Shown: positions 1 through 13,900 of the stretch, one piece after another
Position numbering within the stretch: position 1 is the first letter of the stretch
How the letters are laid out: the number at the start of each line of letters is the position of its first letter
Assembly (NCBI GenBank): GCA_951213105.1
Contig: OX578145.1
Location: forward strand, 6,189,191-6,253,190
From: Amaurobius ferox
Taxonomy: Eukaryota > Arthropoda > Arachnida > Araneae > Amaurobiidae
Direction: 5' to 3'
Length of the DNA stretch: 64,000 bases
Translations under genes and position numbers: made by a program
Notes under the pieces: generated by a model
Told to the model about the DNA's origin: nothing
Databases searched by the model: none
What the model saw: only the letters and a program-made list of their open reading frames with translations

Positions 1-437
1 TTGTCTCTGAAACAGAACATTGGTTAGATGGGTAAAGATAATTATTATTATCATAATACTGTTTAAGAAGATTTTCAACAATGTAAACAATTTTAAAATA
101 ATATTGCTACTAAAATGAATAACTTTTAAAAGATCTGTTACATCTGCTTTATTTTTAGCAAGTTCAGAAGGATTTTAGCACCACTATCCTCATGTAATTA
201 CTTTTATTATTTGTTACTGATGAAAATAAACTTGACAATCCATTATTTCTCTGGTAAGGGTGGAATCTTGCCCCCAGCGAAATGACGGTTAAAATGAGTT
301 GAACCACATTGATAAAATAATATAATCATTAAAACTTCACAAATAGTTACCAATACTTTTAAATTATCTCCAATAGTATATCCAGATTAAAATCAAACCT
401 GTATTATCACATAAGCATCTTGAGATTAAGGACGATT
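1..437 (-). other. Syx1A: Probable 3' UTR of the syntaxin gene
   Basis: This is the sequence directly downstream, in minus orientation, of the syntaxin stop codon at 438-440. Two AATAAA polyadenylation signals occur on the minus strand, at 203-208 and 148-153. They would give a 3' UTR of about 250-310 bases if used. The true end cannot be fixed from sequence alone and may lie outside the window. Confidence 0.5.
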
Positions 438-518
438 CTACTTGATAGTTGTTCCAAGGATAATCCCAAGAATTATTATGAATACAATAACTGCTATGAT
501 ACTCAAGATGATAATTTT
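438..518 (-). CDS. Syx1A: Syntaxin exon 10 (last): membrane anchor and stop
   Basis: The minus strand reads [13 protein letters not shown] and continues as a hydrophobic helix ending GTTIK, then TAG at 438-440. The acceptor is TTATTAG just upstream (519-520 is CT on the plus strand). It joins in phase 0 to exon 9, giving the KARKK juxtamembrane basic stretch. It encodes 26 residues, as expected for a tail-anchored syntaxin. It lies 9.8 kb from exon 9. Confidence 0.92.
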   Translation of the reverse strand, partial: KIIILSIIAVIVFIIILGIILGTTIK

Positions 519-1894
519 CTAATAAAATAAAATTTTGAAAGGAACACATTATAAGATACAAAATAAACTCAAAATAAATCAAAACATTAAATCATAATGT
601 CAAATAAAAATAAAAGAATCACGTAAAATCAAATAAAAACAAAAAAAGCAAACAATTGAAATATGGCACTAAATAAAACACTACACTAAAAATAATGTAA
701 AAAAAAGAGCAAAATAAACAAAACTGCTACAAAAAAAAATACGATAATAATAATAATAGAAAATATATATATCTTACAATTCAGACCGTCCGACCTACCT
801 GAAGGTGTAAAATATCTGTTTGGATAGACAGGACAGTGCCATCTAATTTAGACCAGAACAAAGTGGGGGCGACATCTACAGGGACCATATCCTCCTTCCC
901 CTACCACCAACTTCTCGAAAGGGCTTGCAAACCACATATTTAATGTGCCCATACTCTGCATGAATTTGTAGACATTTTGGCCAGAGACGGAAATCCCTGC
1001 TCTTGAATTTTCCCCATAAAAATTAAACATTTTCCACTTATAGCCTGCTGCTGTAAAGGAGGAAAGGGAAAATTCATGTCCATCCTTTTAATGCCCTATT
1101 TTCTGAAATTCTAAAGTCATTCAAAACTGATTGGAATACTTAAATGAAAATTGAATCAAAATTCACAATATTGAATGTTGCTCTGTAAATTCTTTCCCCC
1201 CTTGAGAGGATAGTATGCCAAAGCCCATTCTCCTTTTTTATTATACATTACCTAATTTTGCCAAAAAGTCGAGAGTTCTTGACGAACCCGAAAATTGTCA
1301 AGCTGCTAAAATTTTCACAGTTTCTAAAATTTGCCTCTTCCACTTTATAGAGTATATTAATAGAATTTAAAAATAACCAATGACAGAAACATGAAATAGG
1401 CTATTGTAAATAAATATTGTATAATAAATTTTTTATTTTATAATGAAAGATATTGTGTAGCGAGAAATAAATATTATATTGTGTACAGTATTACAAGAGA
1501 AATGATGAGACAACTATAAAAGAGGATCTGGCAGAAATTTCTTAAGGGGACGCTTCAGTTAAAAAAAATCTCTGTTCCCTTGAAAATTGCACCCGGTGAC
1601 TCAAGAGATGGGCAGTTCCTTTTTTCAAATGATTGGCATCTGATGGGCCAATGAGAGTAAGTAAGGTGACGAAAGGCCCTTGGACCTCTATAGTTTATGA
1701 CTTGCTCGCCTGTTCAAGAGGATAAAGGGGGGAATCTTAGAAGGGTGTGTGGTTTGGGAGACAAGGTAAATGAATGAAAGAATGAAAAAAAACATAACTG
1801 GAGGCTTTTCCCACTTACTGAAAGGAAAGTTTCCTATCCATTCTTGTCAAGGAATAACCAAAGAGTTCTCCTAACCGATTATAATATAATTCTA

Positions 1895-1950
<56 letters not shown>

Positions 1951-4900
1951 AACTTCAATGTGTGTTTTGGAGACTAATCCAGGTACAACACTAAAATGTG
2001 TGTATTAAAAAACTGGAATTAAAAATAAAATTAATGATATTTCTATGCCTATGAGTCCAGAGCGATAGTATAAAACTAATATTTATTTAGTCATTTTGAA
2101 TATATCATTATTTCCTTTTTAAATAGTATACATTAGAGTGCATTGTATGAAATTTGAAGTTTGAAATGGACGATACAGCACTAAAAATGTGATATTCTAC
2201 ATATCGCATTTTTTAACCTTGCAGGATGTATTTGGAAATTATAGTATTTAGCATGAAAGTTCCTTGTGTTGAAAATGATTTGTTTCAACCGGGGTTACTG
2301 GGAAATCTCAGGTTCTGCATAGTAATGAATAGCAATGGCAGTTGCCACTACACGGGCACTGCGGAACTGCAATTCTATTCAAATAGCTAGTCTCTAGCAG
2401 CGGTACTGCACTTTCATGGCATTTTTACAGAAAATTGATTTCATTTCTTGACATAGTAACTCAATAGAGACCTATATAATAATTGTCCTACATGTGTTTT
2501 TTTATAAACCCTTCAAAAGCCCCGGTGGCCTAGAAGACTAAATCTTTGTATACTCAAAAATTCAACTTCGGTACAGAACTTAACACAGTCAGAATTTTGA
2601 GGGAGAAAAACTACTGGTTCACCGAATATTTATACAAACAATAAAAATTATTTACAAACAAGAAAGGAAAAATGATTTCATTTATACAGATACTGTAATT
2701 CAATAAATACCTATATAATAATTATTCTGCATGTATTTGTCGTTTCAAGCTCTTCAGAAGCTTCCGGTGACCTAGAAGACAATCTTTGTAAACTCATAAA
2801 TTCAACTGCGGGACAGAACCTAACGCAGCAGGAATTTTAATGGGAAAAACTAATTGGTTTACCAAATAGTTAAACACTAGCTGAATATCTATTGAAATTC
2901 AACGGCCTCCCAATGAGCAAACCCCAAAAACACGACATTTTAAATAATCCAATTTTTCAGTTGTCTTTTTCAGACTGTTCACTCATGCACTAAATTTTAA
3001 ACGTATGTCTCACTTTAGACTGGGCATTTCTCAGTTATTCAGCCAATTAAACATTTAACGCACATGTTAAGCACATACACATAGGAGTATTTAAGGGAGG
3101 GATTCACCCTCCCCCCTTGGAAATTAAAAAGTTTCAAAATATTTCCTAAACACACAAGTGCTCAATCATTCAGCTTGTCATTCTGGAGTCCTTGAACTAG
3201 AAAAGCAACCCGCTTTTAACTTCAATAAATAAATAAATAATAGGAATAAGTAAGGAGTTTTTAGAATTTAAGAATTAAGAAAAAAATGTGTTCCGGCTAC
3301 TGCGTCAACTGCAATAAGGGGGGAATTATCTAAATTTGGAAAAATCCCAGCTCTCGGAACCGGCAGAAGAAAAGGAAATGTCGAAGATCAAAAGTCAGTT
3401 ATTTAGAGACTAGAGGTCTGCACAGGTCTAATTTTAAAAATTTTCCCGGTTCAAAAATATCAAGATTTGACTTGACCAAAGCCCGAGATTTTTTCACTGG
3501 AATTCACCTGAGCCGTACCGTAAACACTCAAAACCAACCCCAATGCAGCCCGGCCTGAATATTTTCCAATACATTGAAACCTGTTGGCTTGTATGCTGAT
3601 TAAAATTTGCCATTTAAGGAATTAAACACAAGCTCATCCCATATAGTATTAAATGTAAAGGAATCCAAACTTAAAATTAATTTCAAATTAAAAATAATTA
3701 AAATCAAGAATGAGTATTATTATAAAAAATAAATTTTTATTTATCATTTTGGTTGAAGATGAGAAGGGATGAAAAAAGACTGGGATTATGTTTTTAAAAA
3801 TGCTTTCTTCATTTATCAGTGAACAGTGCAATGACTATTTAGTTAGAACTCATCAGCATCAAAGATTCGTTGCAACAGTTGCAAAACAAATATGCCATAT
3901 GCCACAATTGTTAGTGTTGTTAAAAACTTTTCAATGCGATTAAACTTTCTATGTAAGTATATATAGATAATATTTTTTTTAATTATGACATAATTATGAA
4001 TATTTTTAAAATTTAATAATTTTAGTAAAAGTGAAAGATGTTTGGAATAAATACATTCAAGGACAATAATTTGCATTATCTATATGTTGATTTCAAATTA
4101 TGATAGTTTGCTCAGATACAGTTTTATTCAACATTTGTTATGGGATAGAAATCGCCGGAACTGTTAAGAATAAAATGTATTTAATTTTGATAATTTAGAA
4201 ACATTCGAAATCTAAGAACTGAAATTAAAATCATAGAAGAAATTGAATAAAATATCAGTGATAAATTTTAAAGTAAACAGTATCTTGGATTTCTTATTTT
4301 CATTTATTTATTGGATTTCATATTTCCACCACCAGACAAACAATCGCAGTACAAAAGAGATTAAACTTTTTGCGACAAATTTAAAAATAAAACAAATTGA
4401 AACTAGCACTTGACCAATGATAATAATCTAATGATCATTTCCTCAAAAATTAAATTTGGAATGTATTTCTTCCCTATTCAATTTAAAAATCACATGATGT
4501 TACGAAACATGACAATTGGTGCATCGGTGTATATTTATACTGCTGTATCCAGGCCAGAACATATTTTTTGTTCTCTTACTATAGCTTTAAACAAATTGAA
4601 TGTTGTGAAGAGCAATGTTTTATTTTGACTTTGGAATGTCGTGGAATAAAGAAGTCTTCAATTTCTTATCCAAAATTATAATTTTTCTGTATCGGGTTCT
4701 AATTGACCCATCTGTGCTCACTGTGTAGAGTAAAATTTTATTACCTAACTAGCAGCATGCCCGTTCTTCATACGGAGTATCTCTAAAATGTGATACATTC
4801 AGCAGTAATATATCACAATACTGTAATAATTAATTATATTTGAAAACCTAAAAACTTCATCGAAAAAAATGAACTTGATTTAAATGACGTCATCGAAATA

Positions 4901-7900
4901 TAAATCGCCTGGCTCTCTATGGCTTTTTACAGCAGTTATCGTGTTACCGGACAAACAAACAGACAGAATGAACAAAGTCATAACCACTTTCCAACTATGT
5001 AGTAAAGTGTAAAAATGGTTATTTAATTATCAGCATTTTATGAGGAAGATTCTTTCTTATGCTGCTATGACTTATATAATGCAATGATTTTTTTTTTCTT
5101 ACATAATGCAATGAATTTACATCTTTCACAGTGACAAAACAATGTATAAGATTCACGGCCCTATGTTTAGGTGTATGTCACGGCTATGTTTAGGTGTAAT
5201 TTTTTTCACAGTTTTGCATGGTAAATCCCGAGTAACACTGGGTATTCGCTGCTAGTATAATATAAAGAAACTTAAAATTTGCAATCATGCGCAAATTATT
5301 ATAGTATATACTAAATGACATTGTTAATCAAAATATTCTGTTAAAATATTTAATTTAATGCCTCTAAAAAGAAGTTAGAGAATTTCTGTTCTCACTATAC
5401 AAAATTATCTTCACAGATGGATCTGAAGAATAAAACATCCCGGCTCCGTTTGTAAGCAAATTAACAAAAAATATGAAATTGATTCAATATATGAAAAATA
5501 AAACCATTAAAATTGTCTGGGAGCCTTACTACTACTTATATTCGCAAATATTAAAAGATATACCCTATATTAGTAGATTACATGTACAAGTTGAAAATAT
5601 CAATAAACCCGTAATCTTTAAACTTGAAGGCAGTAATTGATTCCAGTATATGCCAAAATGAAAGTGCTAAAATTATATGGGAATATATACCCGTAATAAT
5701 GTCGTAACCCCTTATAGTGTCGTAGATTAGAAGATATGTCCGTGTGTTAAAAGATTACTTGTATTACAATATGAGTCTCAAAAATCTTTGCCAAAGTAAA
5801 ACAAATGACATAATAAATTGAAAATATCAATAATATCCGTAATCTTTATACCAGAAGGCCGTAACTGATTACACAATATGCCAATATATGTCTAAATATA
5901 TGCCAATATACCTGTACTACTTATATTCTCGTAGATTAGAAGATATACCCGTGCCTTTGTAGAAGATTACTCGTACAACGTACAATATATGAGTTTCAAC
6001 ATTTTTTGTCATAATAAAACAAAGGCATAATAAATTGAAAATATCAATAATCCCCGAAAGTATCAATAATAACAATGTTTAAACCTGAAGACCTTAGTTG
6101 ATATTATTCAGTCAAAAATGCAATTGTCAATGAAATTTATTTTACAGACATATCTTTAGTATTTAAATTGGAAAAGATGTAACAAGAAAGATCAATCACG
6201 TATAAATCATTGATTATGACACATTGGTTAGCGCGCTGGAGTTGCACTCGGTAGGCCCGGGTTCGATTCCAGCCACTGCCAAAACTGCTGCCGTGTTCAT
6301 GCGGAGTACGATCACGTTAAACATGTGGGTCCAAAAGTCCTTCCGAGAGGTTGGTGGTAGGGGAAGGAGGGTACGGTCCCTGTGGATGCCTCCCCCACTG
6401 GGTTCCGGTCTAAATTGGGTGGCACTTCCCGACCGTCCAAACAGTTACCTTACACCTTTCTGGTAGGGGCCAACGGCCGTACCGTGCTGAAAACACCGGT
6501 TCTCGTTAGATCACCGAAGTCAAGCAGCATCGGGCGCGGTTAGTACTTAGTGGGTGACCACCTCGGAACGCCGCGTGCTGTTGGCCATCTCGGGTGCGGT
6601 ATCCCCGTGGTTTGTGCGCTAGATTTGCACGCTGCCACATATGCTGCCGTGTTCATGCGGAGTACGATCACGTTAAACATGTGGGTCCGTAAGTCCTTCC
6701 GAGAGGTTGGTGGTAGGGGAAGGAGGGTACGGTCCCTGTGGATGCCTCCCCCACTGGGTTCCGGTCTAAATTGGGTGGCACTTCCCGGCCGTCCATACAG
6801 TTACCTTACACCTTTCTGGTAGGTCGGACGGTCTGGGTCATCAACATCAACACCTTTCTGGTAGGTCGGACAGTCTGGGTTTCAACAACAACAACAACAC
6901 TTTCCAACTGCGATGCAATTTTATTTAAACATCTCTAAAATGCGATACATTCAGCAGTGATATTTTTAAATTTATCACAATAGTACAATAATTTATTATA
7001 TTCGAAAACATTATCGAAAACAAATGAACTTTATTAATTGAGAATTTTATTTCATATGTAATTTCAAATTTTTCTTTTACGGTTTTGATTTAAGCTTTTT
7101 TTTTTATTTTAACATGGCCCGATCTGACCTGAATTTAATATATAAACTTTGCCAAATTGAATATTAAAATATCCCACTGGTGTGCAGCATTCCTAAATTA
7201 GTGAATATTAAAAAACTTAAATTATACACTTTATTTCTATTTAACGATCTATCCTTGCATCAATTTTCGTAAACAAATTTACAAAAAATATGAAATTGAA
7301 TTAATGTATGTCAAAATGTCAAAATGAAAGCGAAAAATTGTATGGGAAGACATACCCTTACTACTTATATTCTCGTAGATTAGTAGATATACCTGTGTAT
7401 TAGTAGAAGATTATCCGCACTACTTTTATGAGTTTCAAAAATTTTTGCTAAGAAAAATAGATGACATAATAAATTGAAAATATCAATAATCCCCTCAATC
7501 TTTAAACCTGAAGGTCGTATTCGATATAATCCAGACAAAAATGCAATTTTAATAAAATTTGTTTTATATGCATTTCTTTATTATTTAAATCGGGAAAAAA
7601 ATTAATAAAAAAACTTCTGCACTAGATAAACACACTGGTTTTAAATATTTTGTTAAGCGACATGATATCATTCCCTTCAAATAAATTTGTGGAAAAACAT
7701 TGTCTGCATAATGCTATGTCTATAAAAGGTTTAACTGTTTTTTTGTTTTTTTTTATTAATATCTAACTTGAAACATGGACTCAATTTTAAGTAGGGCTAT
7801 TCCAAAAGCTACCCACAAAATTTGTCGAAATTCGGTGCAGCCTTTATCCCAAGACTAAATCTTTACTCATAAATGCAGATGTTTTTTTTTTTTTTATTAA

Positions 7901-10900
7901 TATCTAACTTGAAACATGGACTCAATTTTAAGTGGGGCTATTCCAAAAGCTACCCACAAAATTTGTCGAAATTCGGTGCAGCCTTTATTCCAAGACTAAA
8001 TCTTTACTTATAAATTCAACTACGGGAGAGAATTCATCAAAGCAGGATTTTTGATGAGAAAAATGCGACTAGTTCACCAAAATTTTATACATATTATAAC
8101 AAATTATTTACAATCCAGAAACCCCCCGGTAACCTAAAAGACTGCAATTAATATAATATTTACATTAAATAAGTATGGAACAAATATATGCAAGAAGAAA
8201 AACAGTAAACCAGTGCGAGCTGAATTATTTGTACTGATACAACAAAATATAGCGCAAAGGACTTCTCTTTCTTTACTGGACCAAAGTCAAAAGACACACT
8301 GGCTAACCACAACAAATATACCCCTTCGTTCATTTCCCCAATACCAGTCAATCATCCACCCACCCCTCAAATCTCCACACCAAGAATTTTCACCCCCATT
8401 TTTCCCCTGGGAGGATAGGAGGTGTGGCTAACGTTGAAAATCGGAAGTTTCAGGAGTTGAAACACGATTTACTATTCAAATATACTAATCCCAAATTAAT
8501 TCAAAAATCTAAAAAAAAATCTTAAAAAGAAGCCAGAAGTATAATCTATTGAACACTGTTTTTCAAAATGTGAAACTTTTGCTCTCTCTCTAGTTAATTT
8601 TTTATAGCGCAAATAAGGAGGTGATGATTTATCTAAGAAACTTTGACAAATTAACTCCATTTCAAGATATAATTAAAGTATAATGTAAAAAATTGATGAC
8701 AGAGTTCAATGCATTAAACTGTCTACAATCATGAGCAGAATTTTAAATTATTTATTTGCTAATGTGTAATTTGCGGAGAACTTCCCCCATAGGTTAACAT
8801 GGGCATGAAAGCTAACTGAAGCGTCGCCTTAATGTAAAAAAGAGTAACTGATGCTGTTTTGTTAGTAAACCTTTTTACTTACCCCTTGTCATTGGTACTG
8901 AGATGAGGATATACCAATCACAAGTGAGGATAAGCCCTTCTTTTTAACTATTGAATTAATGTTAGAGGATAGAAAGAAAAGAAAATTAGATTTGAATAAA
9001 TAATGAACTAAGAAAGAAAGTTGAGAATAGATATGTGAGAACAAATAAATAAGAATAAGGAATAAGGTAAAAAGAATGAGTTAAAGTGAAGTAGTTTCAG
9101 GTGAAATTTAAGATGAAAATAGTGAGAAATGATATAGATAAATCACATACATGGGTATCTAATGAAACTATAAATCAGAATTCCACGGATTTTCCAGGTT
9201 TTCTAGAATAAAAATGCAAAATTTCCACAATCTTGCACTTTGCATTCCCACATTGAAAACCCAGTTGAATTCTTTTTTTATGACCATATGCCTTTTGATC
9301 GCCAAAACAGATGCAATTTACACTATACCTTTAAATTCCTTTGATAGTTCTCACCACACGTCATTTTCTCCAGTATTGTACAACTATTGAAAAAAAAATT
9401 ACTTCCCTAATGCTGGATTCTTTTTGGCTTTATCCAGTAATTTGTCACGATGTTCAACTAACACATGACTGCATAAAATACAGTTTCTTCAAATCTCTCC
9501 AACGATTTCCAAAACTCAATCAAGACAACAAAATACTCTTGACATATAGGATAAAATTCTTTAACACATCCCTAACTTGAACTTTATTTTATGAATTTTG
9601 ATACTGAATTTTATGTCCCATTAAGTCTAAACCCCATCCTTGCTCCTTAAAAAAGTTTTTGGTTATGGTCTACAAAACTGGCAGATACATTTCAAATCAA
9701 TTTCAATTTCTTATGCTGTTATTAACAAAGTACTTATTTTTACAGATTCATTTCGATGGCAATTTGAACAAAATTCAATATTTTTATATAATGCATAGAA
9801 AGAGAACCTCTGAACCTTAGTTCAGAATGGGAAGCTTAGGTTCTATTAATCTCATATTAAATCCACCTTTCACATAATAATATTAATGAAATAAAATATG
9901 AAAAACATGCAACAAATAAAAATATGATTAAGAAGCAAATTGAATGTTATTAACGAACTTACTCTACCTATTCATCAAAAGTATCTGTCAAGGAGGTAAA
10001 AAACAAATGACAACAAGCTCTGCCATTTTTTAAAAAGAAAGTAACGTAGTGATTATTAAGAATATTTTATTTTTTGGAGTGTGATAAAAATGGGAACATA
10101 AGTTGAGAAACTCAGATTCAAGCAACTTCCTTTTTCAGAAAAGAAAATTTAATTCAATTTTTAGTCTGGATTTTCATTTTAAATGTGTATCTTTTAAAGA
10201 TACGGGAACAACATTGCTTTCTCATTAATTTGAGATTAATTATCAGGTTAATTGGCAGAAAATATGTGTGGAGTTCTACCCATAAGTAACAAGTAATATA
10301 AAAAACTTTAAAAACAAAAAAACTCTCATAGACATTAAAAGTACTATACCTTTCTAGCTTTGCTTTGATATTTGACGGCTCTGATGATGTCAGTTTTAGC
10401 AGAATCAACATAATCAACTGCATTTTGCACATTATATTCAATCCTGTCAATGAGCTCACCCTATATATTTTGGAAAATAAATATATTTAATCCATTTGAA
10501 AAAAATAATAATAATGGTAATGAAACTTATCTTAATCAATTTACAAAATAAATTTCCAATGTGCAGTTAAAAGGGTTAACAATTATTAATTTTGGTAAAC
10601 ATTTTCTAAGAAAACTTTCAAATGTTTGATTTAAGAAGAACAGCCGAACAGCGATTATAAAATTAAAAGAATGATACAGTCAAACAAACTGAAACATTTT
10701 GCCACAAAATGTATTCTATCGAAGAGAAATTGTTTGATCTAATAAATTAGTTTATAGTCTTTTTTACGATTGTACATAACTTAAAAACAACTAAAATGTA
10801 TGAAATTATACATTACTATAGTAATCACTGTACAAAATATTCAAAACTGTTCTATAAAATTGTATAAAGAATTGTCATCATTTCCAAACATATTTTATTC

Positions 10901-13900
10901 TATTAACTTTAGCATTACAGCCGACTACATCTGTTCAGACATAATACTTATCTGTATGGAGACAAAGGTTCATATGCTGTGGTACACCTTTTGCACAAAT
11001 GCAGGCAAGCATGTTATACATTTTCAGCTCTCAACATGCAGATGTACAGACCAACAACAAAAACAGAATTCTCTAGAAAAGTTATAAAAATTCATTCAAA
11101 CTGCACATTAAGTTCATCTATAATAATAAAGGAAGATGTCTGTATGATCTATAGTGGAAAATGTTGTATGGTAATGAAATATTGGTATAGGGATACTTCA
11201 GGACCTGGGACGATGCACCTTGGCAATACTTTTTAATTCAAATTAGTTTTTTAGTTATTTTATATTTTAGTATAATTTTAAGTGATTTTCACAAATTTGA
11301 CACAAATCATTCCTTAGAGACCAAAAGTATTATCACAGAGCATTTTTCAGGTTATCCTATACTTTTTAGCACAATTCTATAGTTTGGCAAAAAGCTCTAT
11401 AAAGTGCTAAGATTAGCACAATTCTATAGTTTGGCAAACGCTATATCTCTGTATTCTAACAATTTTTTTTTTTTAAATTTAATAAGCAATTTCATTTTCT
11501 GTGACATTTTTAAGTGAATGCACAGAAATTCAAATTATCATTTGTGCAGTGAAGTTTGGCACATTTTCAAACATTGCCCCTTGATGTCAGATTTAAGCAC
11601 AGAATGGGGAATCCTTTCCTACAGAAAGAATAATTTATTTCATTTTATTCCCGCTTACCACGTTTGTGGAGCAGTGCTCTTTGCACTTAAACAAAAGATT
11701 TTGCATTTTGTGGTGATTTGAATTGAAACAAATTTGGCGATTATGAAAGTAAGTGGTGTTATCTGTAAATATATTATTTAAATGGTGGGAACATATTTAG
11801 AACCCAGGCAATGCTGAGTAACTCTTTGCTAAAAAATTCATTTTTATTCCTTTGCGGACAACGGCTTTCAGGAACTGCTGTGGCCCAAAGGATGGAGCAT
11901 TTCACTCCCGAACTGTTCCCAAAGGACAGTACATTTTTTGCACTAAGCCTAACTCCAGAAAAAAAATTCACTAAAAATTACCCATTTAACACAGCATTTT
12001 ACTTTTTTCAGGAATAAAGGAAATACTTATTTTCCATTAGATGTATACCTTACACGCAAATTACCTTTTATTTAAATACTAAAATTTTAAATGATCAAAA
12101 TTGTTATTTGTTATGCAGGAAAAATATCCAAATGATTGTACTCAATACTTCACACAGCTAATAGAGATTATGTACAACTTTTAAGAAGAAAATAGCTTTG
12201 TTACTAATTTATATGCATTTTACGTATAATGAATTTCAAAATATGGATTCACGCATAGACAAACATTGCAATCTTTGTATTCATTAAAAACTGACATTGT
12301 GCTCATCAGAAATATCAAATATTAATGAATCTTCACTATCTGCATTACTTTCATAACTATCCTGTTCGATTATAAATGCTAGTATATTCTTCTATACGTA
12401 AAAACATCTTGACATAGCCATTCTCTTATCTGAAATAACCTAATAAATTCACTACCGAACATTCCTCTAAAACCCAAACTTGAAAGAAAATACTATCTTA
12501 CATTCCAATAATGCACCAATGCAAGCAATAAACTAAAATTGAAACAAGAACACATACTCAATCATAGCATAGCAGAGTCTGCCAGAAATGATCTGTTTGT
12601 TTATACTACAAAACCATGTTTTACTGCTCTAGATGAAGTAATGATTCATAGGAACCCCCCATAGTAAGGTCAAGTATTTGCAAAATACGTCGTAAATGTT
12701 AGAATAGATATTTAGCGCCAACTAGTATTCAAATAAATTCAAATGAAAATGTTCCATATGAAAATGCACATTGGTAGCAGTCGTCCTCCTTTAGGGTAAA
12801 ATTCTCCCTGACGCGAATGTGTGACTGTCATCCTTGAACACAGTTTCGCAGTCGACACAAGGATGCATCTACTGTCCACAAAGGGCTAATGTCTATGTTC
12901 TATTCATCTGTTCAATCTTCATTCAAGTTGAATTCTTTATTTTTCAAACTAATAAACTCCATTAGCTTTACTGCTTGAATACAGAAAGAGTTTAGAATTC
13001 TAGTCTACACTAAAAATACCTTAATAACAGCATAAAATGTTGATTTTAAACATCATCTGGCTTCAAAGGACACAAATCAGCCTCCTTTTTTAGGATAGAC
13101 AAAGCAACCACACCCAAAATCAAGAATGCATATCTCATTAAAGCACAGGAAACAAACCCATACAAATAAATTCTTGCCTTTGCTGTTGAGGCTGCTTCGT
13201 CTCTGAAGAAAGAGACAGTTTTTGACCTCTGAAAATAGTTGGTACTTTCATTTAATAATTTATTATTGATGAAGTATTAATGAAGCATATGTATTGCAAA
13301 TCTCAAGATGATGTTTCAGGGTGTGTGCACTTTCTCTTAATCCTTTCGAGACGATTAGCACGCCCGCGTGTCGGCTGCGAACTTGCATTCAAGAACGGAC
13401 CGCATGCACTCGTGAAGGAGGAAACTTAACCGTAAACGGCGAGTGGCACACATACGTGCTTTCACATAGAACGTTTCAATTTGTCTACTAGATGGCGTTA
13501 AATGTCCGTGGAACTAACTTCAACGTATTTTGCAGATACATGACCTTACCATAAGGAGGATCCAATGAATAATTTCTCCATTTGGAGTTGTGAAACATGA
13601 TTTAGTAATATAAATATACAGAGCAATTCACGCAGCATCAACAATTTTATAATTGAGTTTCGGTTTTTTTTTTATTTCAGCTTTACGATTTCGTTGGTGA
13701 TTCATAGGAATATAAGAGTACTTTTCTTTTCTTTGTTTGGGTTTTAGAGGCAGTGAAATTATTCGTTTAGTTCGGATAAAAGAATGGGAGCAACTAACGA
13801 GTATTTTGTATTCAGATTTGTATGAAAAATATTTATCAAATAGAAAATAAATATTTCTTTTATTCCTGAAAATAGTAGATTTCTGTGTTGAATAGGTGAT

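Larger units (their letters stand above)
4740..7600. repeat. Old duplicated repeat block interrupted by the composite SINE
   Basis: Blocks at 4780-4830 and 6930-6980 share CTCTAAAATG.GATACATTCAGCAG. Blocks at 5460-5520 and 7270-7330 share ACAAAAAATATGAAATTGA. Around 5521-5652, 5690-5885, 5915-6120 and 7310-7560 lie four diverged copies of a ~200-base unit with landmarks TACTTATATTCTCGTAGATTAG, GACATAATAAATTGAAAATATC and CCTGAAGG. The motif CCGGACAAACAAACAGACAG near 4953 resembles 3' tails of invertebrate RTE-type LINEs or SINEs. The family is not identified. Confidence 0.5.

Noticed and set aside
6224..6822. Two similar short open frames suggesting a duplicated small protein
   Set aside because: They fall entirely in SINE bodies with RNA polymerase III promoter boxes, and the similarity is nucleotide-level repeat identity.
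8160..8351. Hydrophobic minus-strand frame as an alternative syntaxin membrane-anchor exon
   Set aside because: No splice acceptor leads into the frame in phase 0 with a basic juxtamembrane start, and the sequence has polar breaks unlike a SNARE anchor.
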